Part shown: positions 10,082 through 21,928 of the stretch, one piece after another | Layout: each line of letters opens with the position of its first letter | Numbering within the stretch: the stretch's first letter is position 1 | DNA from: Prorocentrum cordatum | Taxonomy: Eukaryota; Sar; Dinophyceae; Prorocentrales; Prorocentraceae | Length of the DNA stretch: 64,000 bases | NCBI GenBank assembly: GCA_963575745.1 | Contig: CAUYUJ010020751.1 | Location: 77,105 to 141,104, forward strand | Direction of reading: 5' to 3' | Made by a program: the position numbers and the translations under genes | The notes under the pieces: generated by a model | What the model was told of the DNA's origin: nothing | Database searches by the model: none | The model's input: the letters and a program-made list of their open reading frames with translations, nothing else

Positions 10082-11846
10082 GTCGCCTACCTCCAGACAG
10101 ATCGCCGCCGAGATAAGCTGCTTGGCTGGCGACCTTAAGGCGATAGCCTTTCACCGCAAGCCTCCGAACTACAGCTCGTGCATCATCGAGGTGAGTGCAA
10201 AGAAAAACGGACTTGGGCGACACGGCCAGACCGCGGCGCTCAAGCTCATGACAGGTGTCGGCCATGCATGAGACCAAACGTGCGCGGACAGCTGCTCTGG
10301 AACCTTGCGTGGTCTGACTAAGATCACCCACACATATCCGGTGAGACATATTAACGTGAACTGTCGTGATACGCTGCGGCACATAAAAGGTGGAACAAGT
10401 ACCAAAACGCATTCCACCTCGAAGCCACTGCACTATGGAACGTGTCGGCGCGAACGGAGCCCCATATGCCCCTGACTGGCGAACACACCGAGCTGCCATA
10501 CATTGCTGAAGTTCGAGGCCTAACACCTCAGGAGGAAATGCAAGACGAAGTGCCGCCTTGCCCATGCGGCACCAGCCCACTGCATCATAAAAGCTCGCCC
10601 CGTCGATCATGCCATAGCCAACCGAAGTACCGAGCCCGACAGCAAGCTCTTCGTCCACTGCGCGAAGAAAAACCTCGCGAAGCGCAGCATTGCCGCGCAC
10701 TTCTGCATCCCAGTGCGCCTCGCGCTGGCCCGTCCAAGCGCGGACGTGGGCCCCCCTCGCTCGCGACCACGCGCGGCCAAGATGCGAGAGCAGGCCGATC
10801 ACGCGATCGACAGACACCTTGGGTAGAAGGGTGCCTAGCGTGAGAAGGACCTGGTGAGGCCATACCTGGTGCAACTCGCAGGGCGTGAGTATCTCGCTCA
10901 ACTCTGCAATAGCTGCATCAGGTAGCCTGTCAAAATCATGACTCCCAACACGACCGACACCCATGGCTGCGTTGGGCTTCATGCTCTTGAGCGCCTCTCG
11001 GAGCTCCTGGACTCCCAGAGGCATGAGCGATTCACCTTGAATCCGCTGCCGAATGTCTACGAATAACCCTGATATCTGCTGGAATTCATCAACTGCTTGC
11101 GGGCTCCACAGACGTTCCCAATGCTGCGACTTGGCATCCATGATGTCTTTGGGATGCATCAACGCCCTGGGGCCAATCTCAAGGGCATCATCAGGCAACT
11201 TCTGATCACGTATTGACTTGTGAAAAGCTCCGACGGCAGGTGTTGTCCCAGCCCAATCGCGAAACTCCTGTAGCGACCGCTGCACCGCACGTTGCTGACT
11301 ACGGCGGGCAAGGCGCGCGGCGTCGGCATCGAGCTTCTTGAGCTCCTCCAAGTCAAGCTCCGCGAGCTGACCTAGGGTCGGGCGCCACTGAGACCACTTA
11401 AGACGATCACCTCTGCGAACGACTCTATGACTCTCGTCAGGGCACTGCGTCAAGAGGTTACGCGCAGCCGCTGTGAGAATCTGCCGTTGCTTGTCACCGT
11501 TTTGCCGCTGACGATGACTGAGGCAACTATGAACGATGGTTGACACTCGGGTCCACCAGCCTGCAACTCGACCCCGAAGTGGTTGAACACGCTGCGGCTT
11601 GGACTGGTGGACCTCACACACCCGAAACTGCACCGACTGTCCACGACTCAGCTCAGGCGGGGTCTGCCGATGGTGGGAGTAGATAGCCAACTCAACAGAC
11701 CGAATCCAACTACAATAAAGTGACCTGATGTGCGCAAAGAAGGTTGACTGGGCTCCGAGCCGAAACGCTACGGACGACGCAACAGCAGGGGCAGGAAGAT
11801 TGGATGAGTTCGGAGAGAACCCAACGTTTTCCTGGCCTGGCTCCAC
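9906..11846 (-). pseudogene. LINE-1 reverse transcriptase (fingers and palm)
   Basis: A 646-codon frame. LKSMKPNAAMGVG and LPDAAIAELSEIL are the usual start of the RT fingers. VIGLLSHLGRAWSR, GNAALREVFLRAVDEE and MIDGASFYDAVGW follow in family order, the last carrying the motif A Asp. Motif C reads ICVGDLSQ, where the family has two adjacent Asp: the first Asp codon is GGT (Gly) at 10326-10328. RT needs both aspartates for metal binding, so catalysis is probably lost. The last ~60 residues are out-of-frame, and the true continuation is in the next entry. Confidence 0.8.
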
Positions 11847-12373
11847 ACTTCTGCAGGCACCTCGAACGCAACAGACGTGAATGAGCCTGAGGTGTCAGGG
11901 TCCTGGGCCTGGGAGGTCACCTGCTGAGACCGGGCAGTGCCATCCTCCATGTTGTCGGGCTTATCGGGGCTCTGTGGGTTAGAGGGGGGCGAATTAGTCC
12001 GAGCTGGCCCGGCATCCGACAGCGACGAATGAGCGAGAGAAGCAACAAAGACAGGCGCTGCAGCGGGAGCGTGCTCGAGCTCGGGGTCGTCGAAGTTGGG
12101 CTCATTGGCCCACGGGTCATAGTCATCGTCCAGGCATCCGCTGTGTCTCAGCGGGTCACTGGCCTCGACCCCCTCAGACCCCGACGCCCCCCCTTCGCTC
12201 TCGGCTTGTTTCTCCGTGCTGAGCACATCCCCGAACCACTCCTGAATTCGCGAATTACGCTTCTCCAAGGCAAACTTGCGATCAATGTCACGTTGGGCTT
12301 TGCTGAGGCTCGATTTCGAACCCTCTGTTGGCTGCTTCCCAGGGCGGGCCACTTTAGGGAGCCTGGGGGGCAA
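11768..12373 (-). pseudogene. LINE-1 endonuclease-RT linker
   Basis: Acidic, low-complexity reading frame of 201 codons between the endonuclease and RT coding. It contains a basic start, a DPWANEPNFDDPELEH block and a Ser/Pro-rich middle. Its last residues (VWSQARKTLGSLRTHPIF) run into the RT region only after a change of frame near 11790. No enzymatic motif was seen. It could also be displaced ORF1-like sequence. Confidence 0.45.
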
Positions 12374-12391
12374 CTCTAAAACACGAGTAAA

Positions 12392-13137
12392 AAAGCTAAC
12401 TACTAGTGCCTACGAGGTCCACGCGGAGCCCAATATGCGGCCGCCACGGCACGTCACACACGGCATGCACAGATCTGATATAAGGCCGCGCAGCGGCAGT
12501 TGCGACAATGCAATCTAAATGAGAGGGCTTCTGACCCTTCCCAGGGGCGCAAGTGAAATCAGCCTCGCAGCACAAACTTTGGCCCCCCGTCTTTTATAAA
12601 AAGCCAGTCTTGCTGAGAGAGGCTGGGGTGAAATTCCAATCTGCTACTACGATCCAGGGAAGCTGAAGGGCGGCTAGGAGAGAGGCGAGCTCGCAAGATC
12701 TTGGAACATTCTGATCTCTCATACCTATGGCAGAGTGGCCGTAAAAGGTGATGACGACAATCGAATACCCTTTTTTGCTCTAGCAGCACTGGGACGAAGC
12801 CGTCGAACGAGCTGCCGCGTTCTGGACGAAGACCTGGAACAGCTCGCGCCTCATCCAAGATGCATGCTGGTTTGTGTCTGACCACCAAGGAAAACTCGCC
12901 ACCCTCGTTGGCATATCCACTGCCTGCCGAGCTGGTCCACTTGCTCTTTGACCGAGCTGCGTTGGCGTACAACTTGAGGTTGTCATCCCGAGCCTTACGC
13001 CTCCACTTGCCGATCTGCTGCTGGTTGATGTGTGTCTCGCACATGCTAACGAACGAATACCCCTCCTTCACGAGTTTGCGGACATGCCCCCAAGCTTTGT
13101 CACCCATACACGTGATGTTAGAGAAAAAAGGCGACAA
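12392..13137 (-). pseudogene. LINE-1 endonuclease domain (EEP type), frameshifted
   Basis: The N-terminal half (13137 to about 12780) includes MCETH, the catalytic Glu motif of exonuclease-endonuclease-phosphatase folds. Around 12780 the family-like sequence moves to another frame and continues YSIVVITFYGHSA, then WIVVADWNFTP, the motif usually GDxN, and ends DVPWRPHIGLRVDL, which resembles the terminal motif around the last catalytic His. A stop interrupts this second frame near 12600. In a live element this domain nicks target DNA. The frameshift plus stop indicate an inactive copy. Confidence 0.7.
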
Positions 13138-13297
13138 CCGGCGACAGCAGCTCCCACTGAAGAAAACGAAGTTGGTGAAGTTGCAGAAAAGGTGGCAGTA
13201 CCCGAACTGCCTGCACTGGTACCAGTAGACGCACTGGAGGCCCCCGAAATCGCAGCACTCGTGGTCTGCGCGGTGGTCGTCGTAGGGAGGTCCCTAG

Positions 13298-14617
13298 TCA
13301 ACTCGAGACCTGACCAGGGCCAGCAGCCTGAGGCGCACCCACGCCCTTGCCGCCTGCCTGGCCCTTGCCCTTGTCGACTGACGCCGCAGCGTTGAACCTC
13401 GCCTGGGAGATATTCGCCGCCTCCTGGTTGATGGCCTCCTCCTGCGCGGGGTCGACGGCTGGGGCGGCGCTGGGTGCATTGGCCGAGCCTGCACTGCCCG
13501 CGCTCGCCGCTGCCTCAAAAGCGGCAGCCCCTGTAGCACCCTGGCCCTGGCTCTCCTGGGCCTGGGTGCTGCCGTCGTTCCCCTTGCGCTTCTTGGCCAT
13601 CCTCTCGTTGACCTCCTGCTGCGCCAACTTCACCCTGTCTACGAATGCTTGCCATGTCGCACTCTTCTCCTCTATGGCCGTTTTGTACTGCTCGAGCTCC
13701 GCCTTCAGGGCTCGAAACTGCTGCTTGTCGGTCTCCTCGCAATCCCAGGACTCGAAAGAGCTAAACACGCCCATATTCATTGAAATGCCAAACATGGGCT
13801 TGGCCCCGGGCTCGGCGGGCTCAACAGCTTCGCCAACACCCTCGGCCTGCACCAAGGCCTTCGTAGCTGCTGCCTTGGCCGCCGCAGCACGGGCGAGCTC
13901 GAGAGCAGCCTCACTCTCCTTGCCCTCGGCGGTGGCCAGCTGACCACGGAGCCTCACCACCTGGTCCACCAATTGCTGGTTGCGGGTGCTGGCAGCCTTC
14001 CAAGCGCCATCTGCACGCTTGACGGCGTCGACCACGTCGCTGCTCCTGGCGCTCGTGTTCTGGCTGGCCAGCCGCTTCGTCTGAAGCTGCAGCACCTGCT
14101 GCAACTCGGCGTCCTGAGTGACCTTCAGCACCTGCTCGAGCAACGTCGAGACATCCTGGGTCTTCTTGAGGCCGCCGCGTTTGCCACGCGGGGTGGTGGC
14201 TCCTGTTGCTGTCTGATCGTCGAACTGCACGATCTTGTTAGTGTCAGCGGACTTGGAGCGAGAGCGAGGCTTGAACAATCGCACCTGCTTGGAACACTTT
14301 ACTGCACCGACGATCGACGAGAAGCAATTTGTCGTTGTATGCACGTCTAGCACAACTGACACTTGCTCCACGGGCGGTGTACCGCCGACATTGCTACGTT
14401 TTCCCTGCTTTCGTTGATGCAGGCAGGTGGCGGGGCGCACCTGCTGCAAAATCCCCCAAGCACTGCGTGGAAGTACAGGGAAGGCCGCAAGCACTTGCCC
14501 AACGCATGGCTTGAGGGAGGAGGGGGAGGAGGAGGAGGGGGAGGGGAAGAGGGCAGGAGGGCGGAGGAGGGGAGGGGGAGGAGGAGGAGAACGAGAAGGA
14601 GGAACCCTAGGCAGCAC
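13298..14617 (-). CDS. LINE-1 ORF1, coiled-coil protein
   Basis: An uninterrupted frame of 439 codons. The first ~45 residues are Pro/Ser-rich and are translated from the neighbouring purine tract, so the true start is probably downstream. Residues ~135-330 are rich in Ala, Glu, Gln and Lys with heptad-like spacing (for example DAELQQVLQLQTKR and RNQQLVDQVVRLRGQ), suggesting coiled coil. A basic patch (KKRKG) follows, then a Gly/Ala/Gln-rich tail. No zinc knuckle is clear in this frame. LINE ORF1 proteins usually bind RNA and trimerise; that function is inferred from position directly upstream of the endonuclease region. Confidence 0.55.
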   Translation of the reverse strand: MLPRVPPSRSPPPPPPLLRPPALFPSPSSSSPSSLKPCVGQVLAAFPVLPRSAWGILQQVRPATCLHQRKQGKRSNVGGTPPVEQVSVVLDVHTTTNCFSSIVGAVKCSKQVRLFKPRSRSKSADTNKIVQFDDQTATGATTPRGKRGGLKKTQDVSTLLEQVLKVTQDAELQQVLQLQTKRLASQNTSARSSDVVDAVKRADGAWKAASTRNQQLVDQVVRLRGQLATAEGKESEAALELARAAAAKAAATKALVQAEGVGEAVEPAEPGAKPMFGISMNMGVFSSFESWDCEETDKQQFRALKAELEQYKTAIEEKSATWQAFVDRVKLAQQEVNERMAKKRKGNDGSTQAQESQGQGATGAAAFEAAASAGSAGSANAPSAAPAVDPAQEEAINQEAANISQARFNAAASVDKGKGQAGGKGVGAPQAAGPGQVSS

Positions 14618-14930
14618 CCCCTAGGCACCACCCCCCTCTTTTGCCGCCCCCGAGACTCGCAGGCAGGAGCGGCCCCTCTCTATAGGGGGCGCGCGGCCGT
14701 CGCCGCGCGCGGGGACCGCGCGCTGCCACGGCCGCGCCTCCCGCCGCGCGCCTCCCGCCGCGCCCCCCCGGGGCCGCGCGAACCGCAGGAGGAGGGAAGG
14801 AGGAAGGAGGGAGGAGGAGGTGGAGGAAGGAAGGAAGGAGGAAGGAGGAAGGAGGGAGGAGGGAGGAGATAGGAGGAGGAGGAGGAGAAGGAGGAGGAGG
14901 AGGAGGAGGAGGAGGAGGTGGAGGACGGAG
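14517..14930. repeat. (GGA)n purine tract with GC-rich insert
   Basis: GGA/GGAGGG triplets at 14517-14600 and 14785-14925, separated by the GCGCGC-rich block 14600-14780 that includes a fragment of family Y. Confidence 0.9.
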
Positions 14931-15269
14931 GAGGGCCACCCAGCTTTCTCGACCACCGCTCGGGCCGCTCGGCGGGACGGCTCGGGCACAGGGCAACCCC
15001 GAAGCGCCCTCGGCGAGGCGCAGCTCTACTGGAGCGCCAACGCGAAGCGGAAGGCATCCAGAGACCGAGCCGGCGAGATCGTCCGAAGCCGTCTGGCCGC
15101 GCACCACCAGGCCACTTCGGCGAAGGGCCACCGTTACGTGCAGCCCGGTCCTCCTCGTCGTCAAACGCGTGCGCGGCCGCCGCCATACGGCCCACCATCC
15201 CCGTCGCACTGCAGAGGGTCGCAAGAGGCGACGAGCCAAACCTGCCACAAGGAGTCGCGACGTCTTCCC
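14931..15269. other. GC-rich DNA, nothing recognised
   Basis: No gene or repeat recognised. Confidence 0.35.
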
Positions 15270-15500
15270 CCACAGGGCAGGGCGAACAGGTCTACAAGTA
15301 CATGTCCACTGCCCCAGCAATGCCAAACCTGGGGCCAGGAGAGGTGCATACGTACGCCCTCCTGGCTTGGCCAGGGAGGCATATGCACAACCCCCAGGCC
15401 CAGGACGGGCCCAGCATGGGGCGCCCGACAGAGCGTCCAGTCGAGCTCGATTGGAGATGACACGTGAGAGGACATAAGGCCCTTCCGAGGGCAGTATGGC
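15270..15500. repeat. Foldback family P, diverged copy, plus dispersed repeat
   Basis: CCTCCTGGCTTGGCCAGGGAGG forms a hairpin like the core of 3218-3383, flanked by GTGCATACGTACG and CATATGCAC inverted blocks. It is followed at 15435-15500 by the GAGCTCGATTGGAGA / GTGAGAGGACA sequence shared with 4091-4160. Confidence 0.5.
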
Positions 15501-15990
15501 CCCAAAAAAGACGGAGGACGCAAGGTCGGCTAAACGCAGGAGTGACCCGGGGCAAGAGTGACCTTTGGTGCGCGGCTGTAGGTTGGCGCGGGGGGGGACC
15601 AAACCTAAGCGCGCAAGCCGCTGCTATCGCGTCGACTTCAGCGATCGGGGGACCCCAGTGTGCCCGCACCAAGGTCAATCACGCGAAAGGTCACTCTTAC
15701 GTGTAGCCAAGAAAGGGCACCCTCGACCCACGAGTGCAAGGGTCACCTGGCGCAATGCACAGGGCACAAGGGTCGCCTTGGCTTGGCAGGGTCGACCTGC
15801 AAATCAGACTCGACTGCAAGACGTGGACGGCTTCTCCGCGGGAGGGTGCGGCGATCCTGAGCGGTGGCTCGCGCGTACCACTAACGCAGCACTGAACTGT
15901 GAAAGGAGGGCGCTTACGTGCGTCTGCACGCGGACAATTTACGCGCGCATGTCCACGCGGTTGACCCCCCTTCTGTACTTAGGTCGCTCG
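15501..15990. other. Unique-looking DNA, nothing recognised
   Basis: No gene, repeat or motif recognised. Confidence 0.4.
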
Positions 15991-15999
15991 CATTTTGCC

Positions 16000-16510
16000 A
16001 CGACGCCTCTCCCCCTCCTCTCCTCTTCCTCCCTCAACCCTTCCTCCCTGCCTATATTCCCCATTCCTCCCTCACCCTCTCCCTCCTTCCTCCTCCTCCT
16101 ACGTCCACCTCCTCCTGCCTCCCCCCCCCGACTCCCCCTGCTCATCCTCATCATCACCATCATCATTTACTTATTTGGCTAACCCTCCCCTCCCACCACA
16201 TGCTGCCTTCCTCCTCGTCCTCCTCCTCGCCTCCCTCCCTCCTCCTCCTCATCCTACTCCTCCTCCTCCTCCTCCTCCTCCTCCTCCTCCTCCTCCTCCT
16301 GTTCCTCCTGTTCCTCCCGTCCCTCCTCCTCCTACTCCTATCCCCTCCTCCCCTATCCTCCTCCTCCTCCTCCTCTCCTCCCTCCTCCTCCTCCTATCCT
16401 CCTCCTCTGCTCCTCCTCCTCATCTTATCTCAATATCATCCGCAGCCTCAGCATCAGCATCAGCATCACTCAGCATCAGCATCAGCATCAGCATCATCAT
16501 CATCATCATC

Positions 16511-16565
<55 letters not shown>

Positions 16566-17000
16566 GTCATCGTCATCGTCATCGTCATCAACACCACCAC
16601 CACAACCACCACCACCACCACAACCACCACCACCACCACCAGCGCCACCATCATCATCATCATCATCATCAGCAGCAGCATCATCATCATCACCACCACC
16701 ACCACCACTACCACCATCATCATCATCATCAGCAGCAGCAGCATCATCATCATCATCATCATCATCATCAGCATCAGCAGCATCAGCAGCAGCATCAGCA
16801 TCAGCATCAGCATCAGCATCAGCAGCATCATCATTATCATCATCATCATCACCATCATCATCAACATCAGCAGCAGCACCATCATCATCGTCAGCATCGA
16901 CATCATATTCATCATCATCAGCATCGTGATCAGCATCATCATCATAATCATCATAATCAGAATCATCATCATCATAATCATCACCATCATCATCATTATT

Positions 17001-17033
<33 letters not shown>

Positions 17034-17184
17034 GTCGTCATCATCATCGTCGTCATTATCGTCCTCATTATCATCATCATCATCATCATCAGCAGCAGCA
17101 TCATCATCATCAGCAGCAGCATCAGCATCAGCATCGGCATCGGCGTCATCATCATCAGCATCAACACCATCATCCTCATCATCG

Positions 17185-17215
<31 letters not shown>

Positions 17216-17346
17216 AATCATAATCATAATCATAATCATATCAAAATCAGCATCAACACCGCCCTGATCGTCGTCATCATCAGCAGCAACACCACCACCA
17301 TCATCGTCAACACCAGATTCATCAGTTTCGTCATCATCATCATCAG

Positions 17347-17391
<45 letters not shown>

Positions 17392-17398
17392 GATCATG

Positions 17399-17447
<49 letters not shown>

Positions 17448-17653
17448 CCATCATCATCATCAGCATCGACATCATCATCATCAGCAGCAGCATCTGCATC
17501 AGCGTCATCATCATAATCAGAATCAGAATCAGCATAATCATCATCATCATCATTATCGGCGTCACCATCATCAGCATCACCACCAACATCACCATTATCA
17601 TCAACATGTTCATCATGTTCGTCATCAACATCAGCATCATCATTATCATCATC

Positions 17654-17685
<32 letters not shown>

Positions 17686-17697
17686 CATCATCATTAC

Positions 17698-17744
<47 letters not shown>

Positions 17745-18312
17745 CCATAATCAGCATCAACATCATCATCATCCTCATCATCATCATATCCATCATCATC
17801 ATCATCATCAGCATCAGCATCCTCTTCATCATCATCCTCATCATCGTCATCATCATCTGAATCGTCGTCATCATTATCAGCATCATCATCAGCAGCGGCA
17901 TCAGCATCGTCATCATCATCAGCATCACCACCATCACCATAACCAACACCATATTCATCATATTCGACATTATCATCATCAGGAGCAGCAGCAGCATCAG
18001 CATTAACAGCATCATCATCATGAGCATCATCATCAGCATCAGCATCGGCATCAACAGCATCATCATCATCGTCATCATCGTCATCAGCATCAGCATTTTG
18101 TCATCATCATCATCCTCATCATCATCCTCACCATCATCATCATCATCATCATCATTATCCACACCAACATCGACATCAACATCAACGTCAACATCAACAT
18201 CAACATCACCATCAACATCAACATCATCCAACCCTCCTGCTCCTCCTGCTGGTCCTCCTCCTCATCCTCATCATCCTCCTTCTCATCCTCCCCACCCTCC
18301 TTCTCCTCCATC
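16000..18312. repeat. Compound (TCC)n-(TCA)n array 1
   Basis: TCC/CTC triplets at 16000-16430 pass into an imperfect CAT array at about 16440-18230, with CAG, CGT, CAC and AAT variants, and then back to TCC-rich sequence. At about 1.8 kb this is a very long trinucleotide array. All its frames read as His, Ile, Ser, Met, Asp or Val homopolymers. Confidence 0.95.
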
Positions 18313-18342
18313 ACTCAATTTTTAACACACACACACACTGTC

Positions 18343-18640
18343 AGACAACAAGACGTGTCCGTAGGCTGGGTCAGGCAATTCGCATGAAAGTTCCTACTGG
18401 ATTCTGAATATGAAACTACAACATGTACAAAGATTGCAGGCCAGTGGCTGCCAAGTTGCGGTTTTCGCCTCAGCGCCGCCCATCATTCCCCAAAAGTTTC
18501 CAACAGCTGCGAAGACGGATGGTCTGCAAGATGCGGCTCTCGTGGCAACGCCGCGCATATTCGTCCCGAAAACCTCCAACGGTTACAGGGATGGAAGCCG
18601 ACTCGTTTTCAAGATGTGGCTATCGCTTCAGCCTACCTAC
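18343..18640. repeat. Tandem repeat family Q, site 1
   Basis: Imperfect ~80-bp units. GTGTCCGTAGGCTGGGTCAGG opens the block, and TGCAAGATGCGGCTCTCGTG-type and AACGCCGCGCATATTCGTCC blocks recur. Related blocks follow (TCC)n tracts at 25135-25560 and 59233-59600. Confidence 0.55.
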
Positions 18641-18642
18641 AG

Positions 18643-18806
18643 TTCTAGGATTAGGTCGGGCATGTCCTCCTACAGGCGGATTTTGGAAGACAAACAAAAA
18701 ATGCTCAAAAATAGTTGCAAGGAAAATGAAGAATGTCCCCAGAACATGCTTAGACTATTTTTGAGTATTCCTCCTGTAGAGGGACATGCCCGACTTCATT
18801 CTAGGA
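18643..18806. mobile_element. hAT-like MITE, copy 2, perfect 8-bp duplication
   Basis: A 148-bp element (18651-18798). The ends read inward TTAGGTCGGGCATGTCC and TGAAGTCGGGCATGTCC, each followed by a TCNTACAGG palindrome. It is flanked on both sides by TTCTAGGA (18643-18650 and 18799-18806). It is non-coding, with an AT-rich centre sharing GTCCCCAGA and ACTATTTTTGA blocks with copy 1. Confidence 0.9.
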
Positions 18807-18952
18807 CCCGAAGTTCCAGGGGGTACAACATTTGCACGGATGGAGGGCAGATCCTCCTCATGACGGTGCCATCGCTGGACGGCTCCTCGAACTTCAAATC
18901 TCTGCTTCTATGCCTTCCTGTCGCTAACGAACGGAGGAACAAACAGCTCGCA

Positions 18953-19105
18953 TCAGGTCGGGCATGTCCCCCGTCTGGCCGATTTGGGGCGATTTGTTCT
19001 TGTTGTTGTTTCGTTTATTGTTTTTCTTTTACAAAAAAATGGAGAATCGTCCCCAGACTGTTCTTTGACTATCTCTGACAATACCTCCCGAGCGGCAGGC
19101 CCGCC
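18953..19105. mobile_element. hAT-like MITE, copy 3, degenerate
   Basis: The left end TCAGGTCGGGCATGTCCCCC is intact. The centre keeps CGTCCCCAGACTGTTCTTTGA. The right end, GGCAGGCCCGCC, has diverged. No reliable target duplication was seen. Confidence 0.6.
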
Positions 19106-19229
19106 GGGCGCTCGTCGCTCAAGAGGGGCCCCCGCCCGCGGAAGAGAGGTACAGCCTGCAGGGAACGACGAGGGGGGCTTGGAACGGGAGGATGTCTTTT
19201 TCTGCACCGTTGGTGCATCCTGGGCTTGT

Positions 19230-19356
19230 TCTGGTCCTCCTCCTCCTCCTCCTGCTCCTCCTCCTGCTCCTCCTCCTGCTCCTCCTCCTCCTGCTGCTCC
19301 TCCTCCTGCTCCTCCTCCTCCTCCTGCTCCTCCTCCTCCTGCTGCTCCTCCTCCTG

Positions 19357-19394
<38 letters not shown>

Positions 19395-19400
19395 CCTCAT
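19230..19400. repeat. (CTC/CTG)n triplet array
   Basis: CTCCTCCTG units giving uninterrupted Leu, Ser/Cys or Pro/Ala frames. Confidence 0.95.
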
Positions 19401-20221
19401 CACCCACTCCTCCCTTCCCCCTCGTCCTGCTTCCCATTCTCATCGACCATGTCATCACCCTTCTCACATTAGTCTTCCCTCGGATTCGGCGCCGGTCAGA
19501 ACCTGCCCCCGAACCAATCCTCGTCGTGGCGGGCGATGATGTCCCTGAGCTTAGACATCTCTTCCGGTGCCGAAGGGGGGAGGCGGGGTGGAGGACCAGG
19601 AGGGGCAAGAGGAGGGAGAGAGGGAAGGAGGGAGGGAGGGAGGAGTCCGGGGGGAGGAGGAGGAGGAAGAGCCTCCTCCTCGCTCTCGTTACTTAATCCT
19701 TCTCCTCCTCGTCCCGAAACCTTTCCTCCTCGTGCTCCCCTCCCTCCTCGAGGAGGAGGGAGCTGGAGGAGGCAAGGCAGGAGGGGGGCATCGTCGACAG
19801 CAGGTGCGGCAGCAGCAGGAGGCGGCGCCAAGGTGTTCTGGGTCACGTGGCTGGCGAAGTTGTGCTTGCCGTGGCCGCGGTGGCGTGGCCCCCCCGCAGA
19901 TGACAAGAGGGGGGTGTCACCCGCCAGCTTGTCTGTCTTAGTCTGCCCGTGCCCGCAAGGGAAAGGAATCCCCCCCACCCACCCTGCAAAAAAAACTGGC
20001 ATGACCGAAGACGACGAGGGCGGGTATCGAGGGCTGACGAAACGATTGCTGCCGCTTTGCAGCGGGGCCCAGGTCGTCGACGTCGGGACTTCTTCTCGAC
20101 GTGGGCACCGATTTGTCGACGCCATCCCCAAGACCACTATTTCTCGAGATTAGATGATTGATGACCCCAGAGCTGATGGGACCCAAAATAGCCCCTGGAG
20201 GCCAGGAAAAGAAAGGAAATC
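19401..20221. other. GC-rich DNA with one copy of repeat family R
   Basis: A GGGAGG-rich purine patch lies at 19580-19680. 19965-20045 carries a short repeat in which GACGACGAGGGCGGGTATCG matches, inverted, the copies at 61921-61950 and 62823-62851. No gene recognised. Confidence 0.5.
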
Positions 20222-20263
<42 letters not shown>

Positions 20264-20611
20264 ACAAAAACACACACACAACAAAAACACACACACAAAA
20301 ACACACACACACGCAAACATACACACACACTTTTGGCGTCGCGGCTTCGCGCGCAGCGACGAGGCGAAGCAGGTCAACCATAGAGTGCGTAACGAGTGCG
20401 CGCGAACTGCCCTTCAGAAGATGGGGCAGAGATCCAAACATGGATCAACTGTGCCATCCGCGTGCCTGGGCCTGGGCAGCGGGAGAAGACCGCGAAGACT
20501 TCGGAGCGACAGTACCCAACGAGTGGCGAACGCCAAGCGGAGGCCCAGGGCAGCCCGAGCGGACGTGGACGAGGCTCACTGGCCAACGACACACACACAC
20601 ACACACACACG

Positions 20612-20660
<49 letters not shown>

Positions 20661-20663
20661 TGG

Positions 20664-20706
<43 letters not shown>

Positions 20707-20758
20707 TCACTGTGGCCAACGACACAAACACACAAACTCGCACACACTCGCACACACT

Positions 20759-20789
<31 letters not shown>

Positions 20790-20813
20790 TCACACACACA
20801 CACACACACACTA

Positions 20814-20855
<42 letters not shown>

Positions 20856-21010
20856 TCGTTTGGCGTGACGGCCACCCGCGCGGGGGCGCGGCGAAAGGCC
20901 GGCCAAGCGGGAGAAAGCGCGCGGCCAGGCCAGATCACTCGGCGAGGGACACTAGCATACACACCCACACACACATATACACACACACACACGCACACAC
21001 ACACACGCAT

Positions 21011-21044
<34 letters not shown>

Positions 21045-21127
21045 ACCTACACACACTCACACACACACACATGTACACACGCACGCACACATATACACAC
21101 ACGCACACACACACACACACAAACACA

Positions 21128-21208
<81 letters not shown>

Positions 21209-21209
21209 G

Positions 21210-21256
<47 letters not shown>
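20222..21256. repeat. (CA)n arrays, three blocks
   Basis: CA dinucleotides at 20222-20330, 20588-20852 and 20958-21256, with ACAAA and CGCA variants, separated by two GC-rich unique spacers. They read as Thr/His on plus and Cys/Val on minus. Confidence 0.95.
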
Positions 21257-21258
<2 letters not shown>

Positions 21259-21886
21259 GTCGGATGGAAACAAACAACAACTACAAGAAATCGAAGAAAC
21301 GGACAAACAAACGTAAAAAATAACGACCGCGAATTGTTGTTGCGACGCCTGGATGTGTGTCGGCCCATCCACTTGCATTCGAAGTCAGCCCCAAAATCTA
21401 TCCCAGACACCATCCTGACCTGTCTTCTCGAACTGCATCAAGCGGCGGGAACCAGGGGCCTCCAGGAGCCCCCCAGAAAACATGAATCTCTATCATGCCT
21501 CTATCCTCGAGGTTGGCACCAGGTAGGCGGCAGTTCAGGACGCTTCCAGGCTAGCAAAAACACGGCCCGAAACATTTCAAATCTCAGGATGCCGCAAGCA
21601 AAACTGTCGAAAACCGTCTCCCTCCACCTCCTCCTCCCATCTTTATCATGCCTGCTCCTCTCTCCTTCCCGACGACGACGACGACGATAATGACGACGAC
21701 GACGACGACGACCATCACCACAACCACCACCACAACTAGCACCACAATAACGGCCACCCAGACGACCTCGACGACCTCAACGACCTCGTCAGCGACGACG
21801 ACGGCGACAGCGACGGTGACGGCGACGGCGACGACGACGACGATGACAACCACCACCACCATAACTACCACCACCACGATCACGAA

Positions 21887-21928
<42 letters not shown>

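Larger units (their letters stand above)
7924..14340 (-). mobile_element. LINE-1: non-LTR retrotransposon, decayed
   Basis: Read 14340 to 7924 on the minus strand: a coiled-coil ORF1, apurinic-type endonuclease, an acidic linker, reverse transcriptase, RNase H and a CxxC tail. The order matches LINEs with a C-terminal RNase H, and the peptide motifs resemble those of dinoflagellate elements. The coding is spread over several frames, with at least five frame changes, so it is not translated as one protein. The right flank is a GGA tract (from 14517), and just beyond the left end lies another (7851-7873). I could not define exact termini, a poly(A) tail or target duplications. Confidence 0.85.

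Noticed and set aside
15995-17860. Very long plus-strand frames (up to 621 codons) rich in His, Ile and Ser
   Set aside because: They are translations of TCC and CAT triplet arrays, are open in several frames and both strands, and have no non-repetitive domain.
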